A stretch of 64,000 nt of DNA from Flagellimonas sp. CMM7. GTDB lineage: Bacteria; Bacteroidota; Bacteroidia; Flavobacteriales; Flavobacteriaceae. The stretch is from contig NZ_CP090003.1 in assembly GCF_021390195.1 (NCBI RefSeq), positions 248,001 through 312,000 on the forward strand, in the 5' to 3' direction. The position numbers were made by a program, and so were the translations under genes. The notes beneath the pieces were generated by a model. It saw only the letters and a program-made list of their open reading frames with translations. It was not told the DNA's origin and made no database searches. Of the stretch, positions 7,796-16,600 are shown piece by piece (within the stretch, counting starts at the first letter, position 1; every line of letters starts with the position of its first letter).

Positions 7796-9517
7796 TTGGA
7801 ACCTTTTGTAGTATCTGCCAGAAAGTATCGCCCCCAGACCTTTAAAGATGTTGTGGGCCAGGGAGCCATTACCAGTACTTTGCTAAATGCAATTGATAAT
7901 AATCATTTGGCACAAGCGCTGCTATTCTGTGGTCCCAGAGGTGTTGGCAAAACAACTTGCGCACGTATTTTGGCAAAAAAGATAAATGAAGATGGTACCG
8001 AGCAGGAAGATGAGGATTTTGCATTTAACATTTTTGAGTTGGATGCCGCTTCCAATAACTCTGTAGATGATATACGTAGTCTTATAGATCAAGTTAGGAT
8101 ACCTCCTCAAGTTGGAAAATACAAGGTTTACATCATTGATGAGGTACATATGCTTTCTCAATCTGCCTTTAATGCTTTTCTAAAAACATTAGAGGAACCT
8201 CCAAAACATGCCATTTTTATTTTAGCCACTACAGAGAAGCACAAAATAATTCCTACCATTCTTTCTCGTTGTCAAATTTTTGATTTTAAACGTATTACCG
8301 TCAAAGATGCAGCTGAATACTTAAAATACATTGCAGAACAACAAGGAATCGAGGCTGAAGAAAGTGCTTTACATGTTATAGCACAAAAAGCAGATGGTGC
8401 AATGCGCGATGCGCTATCTATTTTTGATAGGGTTGTTAGTTTTTCTGGAAAGGAGCTTACCAGAAAGGCGGTAACAGAGAATTTAAATGTTCTGGATTAT
8501 GACACCTATTTTACCGCAACAGATTTAATTCTTGAAAACAAGATTCCTGATTTACTGGTTCTTTTTAATGAAACGCTGTCCCATGGCTTTGATGGGCATC
8601 ACTTTATCTCTGGTCTAGCTTCGCATTTTAGGGATTTAATGGTATGTCAACATCAAGAAACCATATCACTTTTAGAAGTTGGAGAGGACGTTAAACAACA
8701 CTATCTAGAGCAATCCAAAAAGGCTCAAAAGGAGTTTTTGTTAGAAGCTCTAGACATGGCAAATGATTGTGACCTAAAGTACAAAACCAGTAAAAACCAG
8801 CATTTACTAGTTGAACTTACTCTAATGAAATTGGCATCCATCACTTTTGATGGAGAAAAAAAAAACTCTAATTTCATAATTCCCGCTTCATTTTTTACCT
8901 CTGAATCAGAAATCAATGGTGCCACAATAACCAAAAAGGTTGAAGAAGAACAAGAAGTCGTAAAGGATATAAAGCCGCCCGTTGAACAGATTGAAGTACC
9001 TAAACCTGAAGTAAACACTTCACCACCTGTTAAAAAAATCCAACTAAAATCTCCAGAAAACAGAGTGTCTGGATTATCATTGTCCAGCATTAAGGCTAAA
9101 AAAGCGCATGAAAATATAAAGGCTCCGCCAACTGACCATAAGGAACTCCCAAAAGAATCATTCTCTGAAGAAGACATGTTAACCCATTGGAATGATTTTG
9201 TACAGCAATTAGAGGATAAAGGGCGTAAAATATTAGCAAGTAATCTTCAAACTGATATTCCTAAACTAAAAGATAATTTTGTTATTTGGATAGAGCTTCC
9301 CAATGATACAATGAAAAAGGAAGTGGAACGGGAGCAAAGCCTCATGCTTAATTATTTAAAGGAAAAAATGAACAATTTCTCCATTTCATTACACATTACC
9401 GTGAATGAAATTGTTGCCAAGAAATTTGCTTTTACCCCTGAAGAAAAATATCAAAAACTGAGAGAGAAAAACCCGGCCATAGATATTCTTCGTAAAGAAT
9501 TTGATTTGGATTTTTGA
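7796..9517 (+). CDS. dnaX: DNA polymerase III subunit gamma/tau
   Basis: 573 residues from a TTG start; the first residues (M)EPFVVSARKYRPQTF match the usual start of flavobacterial DnaX. The frame is open back to 7562, but that part crosses rnpB and lies upstream of the promoter, so it is not coding. The clamp-loader ATPase has Walker A GPRGVGKTT (46-54), Walker B IDEVHML, and sensor motif ILATTEKHKIIPTILSRC. The cysteine zinc module of E. coli DnaX is absent; an acidic loop (DGTEQEDED) stands there. A Pro/Lys-rich linker leads to a C-terminal tau-like domain. No slippery A6G-type tau/gamma frameshift site was noticed. Confidence 0.93.
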   Translation: MEPFVVSARKYRPQTFKDVVGQGAITSTLLNAIDNNHLAQALLFCGPRGVGKTTCARILAKKINEDGTEQEDEDFAFNIFELDAASNNSVDDIRSLIDQVRIPPQVGKYKVYIIDEVHMLSQSAFNAFLKTLEEPPKHAIFILATTEKHKIIPTILSRCQIFDFKRITVKDAAEYLKYIAEQQGIEAEESALHVIAQKADGAMRDALSIFDRVVSFSGKELTRKAVTENLNVLDYDTYFTATDLILENKIPDLLVLFNETLSHGFDGHHFISGLASHFRDLMVCQHQETISLLEVGEDVKQHYLEQSKKAQKEFLLEALDMANDCDLKYKTSKNQHLLVELTLMKLASITFDGEKKNSNFIIPASFFTSESEINGATITKKVEEEQEVVKDIKPPVEQIEVPKPEVNTSPPVKKIQLKSPENRVSGLSLSSIKAKKAHENIKAPPTDHKELPKESFSEEDMLTHWNDFVQQLEDKGRKILASNLQTDIPKLKDNFVIWIELPNDTMKKEVEREQSLMLNYLKEKMNNFSISLHITVNEIVAKKFAFTPEEKYQKLREKNPAIDILRKEFDLDF

Positions 9518-9573
9518 TACAACTCCCCTAGTATACAATTTTGCTCTTTATAAAGCTTCATAAAGAATACCAC

Positions 9574-9581
9574 TATCTTTG
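9574..9581 (+). promoter_or_regulatory. -7 box TATCTTTG of miaE
   Basis: An exact TAnnTTTG match 32 bases before the miaE ATG and 57 bases after the dnaX stop, giving miaE its own promoter. No TTG stands at the ideal -33 distance. Confidence 0.55.
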
Positions 9582-9612
9582 TTTATGAATTGTTTTACTA
9601 AAAACTTATTAA

Positions 9613-10194
9613 ATGCTCGGGCTAAAACTACCTACAGACCCAAGATGGGTGAACATTGTTGAAAAGAATATTGAGGAAATTCTAACAGACCATGCGTACT
9701 GCGAACAAAAAGCCGCCAGCATGGCCATATCCCTTATTATTGGGTTTCCAGAAAAGTCTGACCTAGTAAAAGAGATGACCGCATTGGCAAGAGAAGAAAT
9801 GGGGCACTTTAACATGGTTCATGACAAAATTGTAAAAAGAGGTTGGGTATTGGGACGTGAACGTAAGGACGAATATGTACTTGAACTAATGAAATTTTTT
9901 CCTAAAGGAGGAAGTAAAGAAACCCATTTGGTACATAAACTTTTGTATGCCGCAATGATTGAAGCAAGAAGTTGCGAACGGTTCAGGCTACTTTCTGAAG
10001 AAATAAATGATAAAGAGCTTGCAAATTTTTACCGGAATCTTATGGTCAGTGAAGCAAATCACTATACAATGTTCTTGAAATTTGCCAGAAAATATGGGGA
10101 GCGAGAAGTAGTAGATGAAAAATGGCAGCAACTTCTGGATTATGAGGCTTCATTAATGCAAAAATTAGGCAAAAAGGAAACCATCCACGGATAA
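9613..10194 (+). CDS. miaE: tRNA-(2-methylthio-N6-isopentenyl-A37) hydroxylase
   Basis: 193 residues of the MiaE ferritin-like di-iron monooxygenase family, which hydroxylates the isopentenyl group of ms2i6A37 in tRNAs reading UNN codons. The expected metal ligands are all present: E31, E62 and H65 in EEMGH, E117 in MIEARS, and E147 with H150 in SEANH. It carries its own promoter. It converges on the polyphosphate operon with no spacing: its stop codon is directly followed by the reversed stop of ppx, leaving no room for a terminator between them. Confidence 0.92.
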   Translation: MLGLKLPTDPRWVNIVEKNIEEILTDHAYCEQKAASMAISLIIGFPEKSDLVKEMTALAREEMGHFNMVHDKIVKRGWVLGRERKDEYVLELMKFFPKGGSKETHLVHKLLYAAMIEARSCERFRLLSEEINDKELANFYRNLMVSEANHYTMFLKFARKYGEREVVDEKWQQLLDYEASLMQKLGKKETIHG

Positions 10195-11082
10195 CTATTG
10201 AGATTGATAGTAAAGTGTTTTTATCATACCGTCTGCCAATCCAATTTTTGGAACGTGTATTTTCTTTGCACCACTCCATTTTGCGGCCGATAAAAATATT
10301 TTTGCGGCTGGTATAATTACATCTGCTCTATCTTGATTTAGTCCTAGTTCTGAAATCCTATCATCATATTCCATACTATTCAAAAAATGGTACTGCGCAT
10401 TCAACCAAATAAAAGATAAAGGCTGCCCTACTTTTCTACCAGACATCTTATGCAGTTTATTAATGTTTCCACCGGAACCTATAATCTCAACTTTTCCTTC
10501 TTTGTTAAAATGAGAGGTTATCCATTCTTTGATTTCATCCCAAATAGAATCTTTTACCAAATCATTCAAGATTCTTACTGTACCTATTTTAAATGATTTT
10601 GAAGAAATGAGATTTCCTTGATCAAAAATGGTAAACTCAGTACTTCCACCACCCACATCTACATATAGATATGACCTATCATTGTTAATTAGATCTTTTA
10701 AATCAGTAGAGGCTATAATTGATGCCTCCCTCTTTCCATCAATGATATCAATCTTTATTCCAGAGTCTTTGTATATATGTTCCACGACCTCATGACCATT
10801 ATTTGCTTCTCTTAATGCTGAAGTTGCACAGGCCATATATTTCTCAACACCGTATACTTGCATCAATAAATCAAAAGATTTCATGGTTTTGGTGAGGCGA
10901 TTCAAAGTTGCTTCAGATATTGTGCCTGCAATAAAGGAATCTTCTCCCAAACGGACCGGAACCCTTATCAACTCACTTTTTTTAAATGTAGTTGGCTTAC
11001 CTTTCTGCTCTATTACATTGTTTATCAATAATCTAATTGCATTAGACCCAATGTCAATGGCTGCAAATTTTCTTATTATCAA
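10195..11082 (-). CDS. ppx: Exopolyphosphatase / GppA-like phosphatase
   Basis: 295 residues, about the length of the N-terminal ASKHA catalytic pair, without the C-terminal HD-type extension of E. coli Ppx. The phosphate 1 loop is AAIDIGSNAIRLL (7-19) and the phosphate 2 loop is YVDVGGGSTEF (about 139-149). It hydrolyses inorganic polyphosphate from the ends or acts on pppGpp; which one cannot be told. It is the last gene of a minus-strand set pdxH - SixA-like - ppk1 - ppx, with only 10 bases between ppk1 and ppx, so synthesis and breakdown of polyphosphate are encoded on one transcript. Confidence 0.88.
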   Translation of the reverse strand: MIIRKFAAIDIGSNAIRLLINNVIEQKGKPTTFKKSELIRVPVRLGEDSFIAGTISEATLNRLTKTMKSFDLLMQVYGVEKYMACATSALREANNGHEVVEHIYKDSGIKIDIIDGKREASIIASTDLKDLINNDRSYLYVDVGGGSTEFTIFDQGNLISSKSFKIGTVRILNDLVKDSIWDEIKEWITSHFNKEGKVEIIGSGGNINKLHKMSGRKVGQPLSFIWLNAQYHFLNSMEYDDRISELGLNQDRADVIIPAAKIFLSAAKWSGAKKIHVPKIGLADGMIKTLYYQSQ

Positions 11083-11092
11083 TTTAGCAAAA

Positions 11093-13174
11093 TTAGGATT
11101 CTAGCTTATCTTGGTAATAATCATAAAGTTTAAACTGAGATCTTAATCCTAGACTCGTCTCCTCTTTTTCCCGATAAGCGTTGTCCTGTTTATCAGAAAA
11201 AACACGAGCCTTAAGATTATCATTCCAAGAAATATTAAATGTATCTAATAACTCTTGTTTAATATCTTGGTCATAAATAGGACAACCTACCTCTACTCTA
11301 AAATCAAGGTTTCTGGTCATCCAATCCGCTGATGAGAGATATATTTTTGGATCTCCTTGATTTCCAAAAATGAACAATCTTGGGTGCTCCAAAAATTTAT
11401 CCACAATGCTAATTGCCTCAATATTTTCACTCATTCCCTCAACTCCAGGAATTAGGCAGCAAACCCCTCTTATTATCAATTGAATTTTCACTCCTGCCCT
11501 ACTCGCTTCGTACAATTTATCAACCATCTTATAGGATGTGAGGCTGTTCATTTTGACTTTAATATAGGCTTCTTGCCCCGCAAGTGCATTCTCTATCTCA
11601 TTATCGATTAGCTTGATAAATGTTGATTTAGTATAATGTGGGGATAAAATAAGGTGTTTGTATTTGTTTATTTTGTAATTGGTCTCAAAAAATTCAAAGA
11701 CCTTGCCCATCTCTTTCAGTATTCCTTCATGTGCTGTGAAAAGGGTATAATCTGTATAAATCTTGGCCGTGGATTCATTAAAGTTTCCAGTGCTAATAAA
11801 ACCATATCTTTTGGTTCCTTCGGCTTCTTCCCTTTCAATTAAGCAAATTTTACTGTGAACTTTAAGTCCAGGAACCCCAAAAATTAAATTGATGCCTTCT
11901 GCCTGCAATTGATTGGCGTATTGAATATTTGCTTGCTCATCGAACCTTGCCTGTAACTCAATCTGAACGGTAACTTGTTTTCCATTTTTTACAGCATTTA
12001 TCAAAGCGGAAGCTATTTGACTGTCATTTGCCAAACGATAAACAGTAATTTTTATGGCACGTACCTTTGGGTCAAGAGCTGCCTCTCTTAAAAACTTGGT
12101 AACATAGGTAAATGTATGATATGGAGTATAGATCAAATAATCTTTTTGATGTATTTGCTCCAGAAGACTTCCTGTCATGCTTAAACCTTTAACAGGAAGG
12201 GGTTCAATTTTTTTATACATTAAATCATGCCTCCCTAAACTTGGGAAACCCATATAGTCCCTTCTATTGTGATATCTCCCCCCAGGAATAACACTATCTG
12301 TGTTAACAATATTCATTTTCTCCTTCAGAAACTGGAGTGTATCCTTGTCTATCCTTTTATCATAGACAAAACGCACCGGGTCACTAATTTTTCTATGCTC
12401 TACACTGGAAGAAATTTTTTCTATAAAACTTTTTGTCAAATCATTGTCAATATCCAATTCGGCATCACGGGTAATTTTTATCATGTGTGCACTAATGGAT
12501 TCAAAATCGAACATGGTAAAAACGCTATCTAAACAATACCGTATAAGGTCATCCAAAATGATGATATAGTTTTTTTCACCCTTCTTTGGGAGCACAATGA
12601 AACGGTCAATTCCCTTGGGTATTTCAATTAGAGCATATCTATTATTTCCATTGGTTCCCGATGTCTCATCATTTGCCATTACCATTTTAACTGCTAAATA
12701 GGCGGCAGTATCTTTTAATAATGGAAACTCTGTTAAATCGTTTAAGATGATGGTCATCAACTCTTGGTTGACCTTTTTGAAGAAATAGTCCCTTATAAAT
12801 TCTGCCTGGGTCTCATCGACCTCATTCTCATCTATAATAAAAATATTTTCCGTCTTAAGCTCTTCTTCAATACTATTAAGAATTTCAAGGCTTCTTGCCT
12901 GTTGCGCAATTACAATCTTTGTGATTTCTTCCAACAGATCTTGAGCTTTCTCTCCCCCTAATACACTTTTCCCCTTTTTACCCGCATCTACAATGCGCTT
13001 TACCGTTGCATAGCGTACTTTGAAAAACTCATCTAGGTTGTTACTGAAAATACCAAGGAACCGAAGTCTATCTATTAATGGCACTTTTTTATCCGCGCTT
13101 TCTTGAAGCACTCGTGCATTAAAGTGTAACCAACTAATTTCCCTGTTTACGTACTCGTTCTTAACTTTAATCAT
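11093..13174 (-). CDS. ppk1: Polyphosphate kinase 1
   Basis: 693 residues, full-length PPK1. It makes inorganic polyphosphate reversibly from ATP at the inner membrane. The N-terminal helical domain begins VNREISWLHFNARVLQE (9-25). The phosphohistidine is H440 in GVPGLKVHSKICLI, matching H435 of the E. coli enzyme. The ATP-site tyrosine/arginine region PGGRYHNRRDYMGFPSL spans 297-313. The second phospholipase-D-like half follows (IRGVCCLIPGV, SSADWMTRN). It lies 3 bases after the SixA-like gene and 10 before ppx. Confidence 0.95.
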   Translation of the reverse strand: MIKVKNEYVNREISWLHFNARVLQESADKKVPLIDRLRFLGIFSNNLDEFFKVRYATVKRIVDAGKKGKSVLGGEKAQDLLEEITKIVIAQQARSLEILNSIEEELKTENIFIIDENEVDETQAEFIRDYFFKKVNQELMTIILNDLTEFPLLKDTAAYLAVKMVMANDETSGTNGNNRYALIEIPKGIDRFIVLPKKGEKNYIIILDDLIRYCLDSVFTMFDFESISAHMIKITRDAELDIDNDLTKSFIEKISSSVEHRKISDPVRFVYDKRIDKDTLQFLKEKMNIVNTDSVIPGGRYHNRRDYMGFPSLGRHDLMYKKIEPLPVKGLSMTGSLLEQIHQKDYLIYTPYHTFTYVTKFLREAALDPKVRAIKITVYRLANDSQIASALINAVKNGKQVTVQIELQARFDEQANIQYANQLQAEGINLIFGVPGLKVHSKICLIEREEAEGTKRYGFISTGNFNESTAKIYTDYTLFTAHEGILKEMGKVFEFFETNYKINKYKHLILSPHYTKSTFIKLIDNEIENALAGQEAYIKVKMNSLTSYKMVDKLYEASRAGVKIQLIIRGVCCLIPGVEGMSENIEAISIVDKFLEHPRLFIFGNQGDPKIYLSSADWMTRNLDFRVEVGCPIYDQDIKQELLDTFNISWNDNLKARVFSDKQDNAYREKEETSLGLRSQFKLYDYYQDKLES

Positions 13175-13177
13175 GTA

Positions 13178-13663
13178 TTATTTCAACTGTTTTGGAAAGA
13201 TTATTTCTTCTGTGATTCCCTTTGAAATTTTAGACCATTTATCCGTTTCAAACTTAATTTGTACCAGTCCAGAAGTGGGAACGTTTTCAATATACTGATC
13301 TCCCCAAGTATTTGCAAGGTTTGTGAACGCATAATTATGTCCAAAAATCATAACTGTGCTCATTTCATCATCAAAACTCCCCACAAAGCTCTTGACACTT
13401 TGTCCAGAAAAATCATATAGCATTTCGCTTACTTGAAAATTGTTTAAATCAAACTCAAGGTTTCTCAAAAAAATCATACTGGTATGCAAGGCCCTATTTG
13501 CAGGACTGGAATAAGCAAGATCTATTTGAAGGCCCTTCTTCTTAAAGTTTCTTGCCACTATATGAGCGTCGTTGATTCCCCTTTCTTTTAAAGGTCGGTC
13601 CTTATCCGAGACTTCATAATCCCATGACGATTTTCCATGTCTTACCAAGATGATAGTCTTCAT
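13178..13663 (-). CDS. SixA-like histidine phosphatase
   Basis: 161 residues of the branch-2 histidine phosphatase family. The RHG motif with the phospho-accepting H9 is LVRHGKSSWD (6-15), and the second catalytic histidine is H109 in MIFGHN. The length and the early DKDRPLKERG segment fit SixA, the phosphohistidine phosphatase. In E. coli SixA acts on the nitrogen phosphotransferase system; here its place next to ppk1 suggests, without proof, a link to phosphate or polyphosphate metabolism. The gap to ppk1 is 3 bases. Confidence 0.85.
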   Translation of the reverse strand: MKTIILVRHGKSSWDYEVSDKDRPLKERGINDAHIVARNFKKKGLQIDLAYSSPANRALHTSMIFLRNLEFDLNNFQVSEMLYDFSGQSVKSFVGSFDDEMSTVMIFGHNYAFTNLANTWGDQYIENVPTSGLVQIKFETDKWSKISKGITEEIIFPKQLK

Positions 13664-13699
13664 TGCTCCTTTTTGATTACGTGATAAGAAAATACAACA

Positions 13700-14347
13700 T
13701 TAGGGCTGCAAACGTTCAATTTTCCAATTAAAATCTTCTTGAAGCACATATCTAATTCGATCATGCAAACGATTTGGACGTCCCTGCCAAAATTCTATGG
13801 AAACCGGTCTTACCAAATAACCGCCCCAGTAGGATGGTCTTTCAAGCTCTTTCCCAATAGATTCTTTTTCCATTTCAGCTAGCTTCTCTTCCATTTCTTC
13901 TCTTGATGCTATTGTTTCACTCTGTTGTGATATTATAGCACCTAGTTGGCTGCCAACCGGTCTGGATTCAAAATAGCCATCAGAAAGGTTTTCTGCTATT
14001 TTCTCTGCCTTTCCTTTGATGATTACTTGACGCTCTAAATTGGGCCAGAAAAATGAAAGGCAGATAGAAGGGTTTATTTTAAGAGCTTTGCCCTTTTCAC
14101 TTTGATAATTCGTGTAAAATATAAACCCTTCATGGGTGTATCTTTTCATAAGGACAACTCTATTTTTGGGAAATCCATCTAAACCAATGGTAGAAACTGT
14201 CATGGCATTGGGTTCCTCCAACCCGTCGGTAGCCTCAACCTCATAAAACCACTTCTGAAACTGCTCCAATGGGTTTTCTAAAATAGAATCCTCCATAAGA
14301 GCACTCTTTTCATAAGACTTTCTGTAATTACTTAAATCTTTTTGCAT
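13700..14347 (-). CDS. pdxH: Pyridoxamine 5'-phosphate oxidase
   Basis: 215 residues from the ATG at 14347 (MQKDLSNYRKSYEK), which matches the family start and length; the frame is open 33 bases further up. It oxidises PNP or PMP to pyridoxal phosphate with FMN. FMN-binding signatures are NRVVLMKRYTHEGFIFYTNY-type residues near 60-80, and the C-terminal PdxH signature is EFWQGRPNRLHDR near 187-199. It is cytosolic and the first gene of the run leading into SixA-like, ppk1 and ppx (36-base gap). Confidence 0.93.
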   Translation of the reverse strand: MQKDLSNYRKSYEKSALMEDSILENPLEQFQKWFYEVEATDGLEEPNAMTVSTIGLDGFPKNRVVLMKRYTHEGFIFYTNYQSEKGKALKINPSICLSFFWPNLERQVIIKGKAEKIAENLSDGYFESRPVGSQLGAIISQQSETIASREEMEEKLAEMEKESIGKELERPSYWGGYLVRPVSIEFWQGRPNRLHDRIRYVLQEDFNWKIERLQP

Positions 14348-14431
14348 GATTTGCCTATAGGGATAAACAAATTTCAGCAAAAGAATGCAGATTAAAAAGG
14401 TTGATCCCTTTTTGTTTTTACAACCTTGCCA

Positions 14432-15337
14432 TTATATCTCAAAGGATTTTCCATCATCCGCCAGTTCTACACTGGGAAAAACTTCTAATGCTTCTTCTTT
14501 AAAGAGATCAATAGATTTGTATCTAGTGGAATAGTGACCCAAAATAAGATTACCAACATTCGCTTTTAGGGCAATTTGGGCCGCCTGTTTGGCTGTTGCG
14601 TGTTTCGTTTTTTTACACAGATCTACATTGGTCTCCAGAAAGGTAGATTCGTGGTATAGGGTATCCACGTTTTCTATTAGTGGTAGAATAGCTTCATTGT
14701 AAGCAGTATCACTACAAAATGCATAGGTTTTTGGGTATGGCGGGTCAATGGTTAAGTCTTTGTTGGAAATTATTGTGCCATTTTCCAATACTCCATCCGC
14801 CCCATTTTTGATATTGCCATATTGGCTTCTATCAATTTCATGTTCAGTAACTGAATCAACATCCAGCTTACGAGGGTGTGGCTTTTCTTTAAATAAAAAT
14901 CCATTGGTATAAACTCTGTGATCCAATGGAATAGTATGTACACTTACTTTTTCATCTTCAAAAATAAGTTCTGATTCTTTAGAGTCCAATTCATGAAAAA
15001 TTAAAGGGTAATTGGTCCATGAATCCCCCAGTTTAAGGAACAATGTAATTGCTTCTTTGATTCCTTTTGGGCCATAAACATGCATTTCTGTCTCTCTTCC
15101 TAAAAGCCTGAACGTAGAAATGAGCCCTGGTAACCCAAAAAAATGATCTCCATGCAAGTGTGAGATGAAGATATGTTTGATTCTAGCGAATTTGATTTTG
15201 TTCTTTCTGAGTTGTACTTGTGTACCTTCCCCGCAATCAATCAAAAAAAGATGGTTACGTATCTCCAGTATTTGCGAAGTGGGATTTGTAAATGTTCTGG
15301 GAGTAGCCGAATAACAGCCAAGTATGGTCAACTTCAT
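14432..15337 (-). CDS. rnz: Ribonuclease Z (tRNA 3' processing endonuclease)
   Basis: 301 residues of the short RNase Z type. The metallo-beta-lactamase metal motif is HLHGDH (60-65). Further ligands are in the CSDTAYNE segment and the GHYSTR motif near the C-terminus (HxST signature of RNase Z). It cleaves tRNA precursors 3' of the discriminator base and is cytosolic. Its start overlaps the stop of the 110-residue upstream gene by 4 bases, so the two are translationally coupled, as is common for this pair in the family. Confidence 0.93.
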   Translation of the reverse strand: MKLTILGCYSATPRTFTNPTSQILEIRNHLFLIDCGEGTQVQLRKNKIKFARIKHIFISHLHGDHFFGLPGLISTFRLLGRETEMHVYGPKGIKEAITLFLKLGDSWTNYPLIFHELDSKESELIFEDEKVSVHTIPLDHRVYTNGFLFKEKPHPRKLDVDSVTEHEIDRSQYGNIKNGADGVLENGTIISNKDLTIDPPYPKTYAFCSDTAYNEAILPLIENVDTLYHESTFLETNVDLCKKTKHATAKQAAQIALKANVGNLILGHYSTRYKSIDLFKEEALEVFPSVELADDGKSFEI

Positions 15338-15666
15338 ATACCCAAATCGCGTTCTATTTCTTCCATTTCAATGAGATCTTTTGCTTCCTGCATTGTTGGC
15401 ACTACACTAATTTCATCTGGTGCTTCGTCATATGACACCTTATTCGTTACCAAAACAAAAGATTTGTTGGAACTTCTATGCTTGTTGGAAATTTCCAAAA
15501 ACTCCAAAATATCTCCTGCCGTCAATTTGCTAAAAGAGAAAAGGTTTACAATAATATTGTCGTGCTTTAATCTGGGGTAAGCTTTGTTCAAATTTTCCAA
15601 GAAGGTAGAAAGTGAAATTTTTTCTTGGAAAACAGTGGTTGTTGTTCCTTTTTTGTCGAAAATCAT
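15334..15666 (-). CDS. Small STAS-like protein upstream of rnz
   Basis: 110 residues, no signal peptide or membrane segment. The pattern of beta strand, helix and strand with a VNLFSFSKLTAGDILEFLEI core (about 40-59) looks STAS-like, and flavobacterial genomes tend to keep such a gene before rnz, where it is sometimes mislabelled as ribonuclease Z. No catalytic residues are seen. It lies 1 base after pyrB and overlaps rnz by 4 bases. A regulatory or scaffolding role is a guess. Confidence 0.7.
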   Translation of the reverse strand: MIFDKKGTTTTVFQEKISLSTFLENLNKAYPRLKHDNIIVNLFSFSKLTAGDILEFLEISNKHRSSNKSFVLVTNKVSYDEAPDEISVVPTMQEAKDLIEMEEIERDLGI

Positions 15667-15667
15667 T

Positions 15668-16594
15668 TTACCTAATTTTTGATGCCAATAAATAAATCAC
15701 TGCCATACGGATTGCAACTCCATTCTCAACTTGTTCCAAAATAATGGACTGGTTAGAATCCGCTACGTCACTTGTAATCTCTACACCCCTGTTAATGGGT
15801 CCTGGGTGCATGATTACAATCTGTTTGTCTAAGCTATTCAATAGCTTTTTGTTAATTCCAAACTGTTGAGTGTATTCTCTGGTCGTTGGGAAATAACTAA
15901 TATCCATTCGTTCGTTCTGTACGCGTAGCATATTTGCTACATCGCACCATTCCAAAGCCTTTTTTAGGTTAGTTTCAACCGTTACGCCCAAAGATTCAAT
16001 ATGCTTTGGAATTAATGTTCTTGGCCCACATACTTTTACATTGGCCCCTTGCAATTTTAGAGCAAAAATATTGGATAGTGCTACTCTAGAATGCAAAATA
16101 TCACCTACGATAACTACATTTTTACCGCCCACATCTCCTAATTTTTCCCGTATTGAGTAAGAATCCAATAAAGCTTGAGTTGGATGTTCATGTGCTCCAT
16201 CTCCCGCGTTTATAATGGATGCTTTAACGTGTTTTGAAAGAAAAATACCTGCTCCCGGATTTGGATGGCGCATGACCACCATATCCACCTTCATGGAAAG
16301 GATATTGTTCACGGTATCTATTAGAGTTTCCCCTTTTTTGACCGATGACTGTGAAGCTGAAAAATTAATGATATCAGCCGACAATCTTTTTTCGGCAAGT
16401 TCAAAAGAGAGCTTTGTTCGTGTGCTATTCTCAAAAAAGATATTTGCTATAGTGGTATCTCTAAGCGTAGGAACCTTTTTAATAGATCTGTTTATTACTT
16501 CCTTAAAATGGTCCGCAGTTTCAAAAATGAGCCCTATATCTTTTTTGTCCAGATATTTTATTCCCAGTAAGTGGTTTACACTTAATTCGCTCAT
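15668..16594 (-). CDS. pyrB: Aspartate carbamoyltransferase catalytic subunit
   Basis: 308 residues. It condenses carbamoyl phosphate with aspartate in the first committed step of pyrimidine synthesis. The carbamoyl-phosphate loop is FFENSTRTKLSFE (53-65) and HPTQALLD (137-144) is intact. The C-terminal HPGPINRGVEI aspartate-binding segment is also present. No pyrI regulatory subunit is nearby, which fits the PyrR-controlled type of ATCase. It follows pyrR by 6 bases on the same strand. Confidence 0.95.
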   Translation of the reverse strand: MSELSVNHLLGIKYLDKKDIGLIFETADHFKEVINRSIKKVPTLRDTTIANIFFENSTRTKLSFELAEKRLSADIINFSASQSSVKKGETLIDTVNNILSMKVDMVVMRHPNPGAGIFLSKHVKASIINAGDGAHEHPTQALLDSYSIREKLGDVGGKNVVIVGDILHSRVALSNIFALKLQGANVKVCGPRTLIPKHIESLGVTVETNLKKALEWCDVANMLRVQNERMDISYFPTTREYTQQFGINKKLLNSLDKQIVIMHPGPINRGVEITSDVADSNQSIILEQVENGVAIRMAVIYLLASKIR

Positions 16595-16600
16595 TATAAA

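Noticed and set aside
8725-9177. 150-codon minus-strand frame inside dnaX
   Set aside because: Serine-rich low-complexity sequence antisense to the DnaX linker; composition reflects the Lys/Pro/Glu codons of the real gene.
14393-14426. AAAAAGG-TTGAT-CCCTTTTT as a terminator between rnz and pdxH
   Set aside because: Very short GC-poor stem with an imperfect base; too weak to call.
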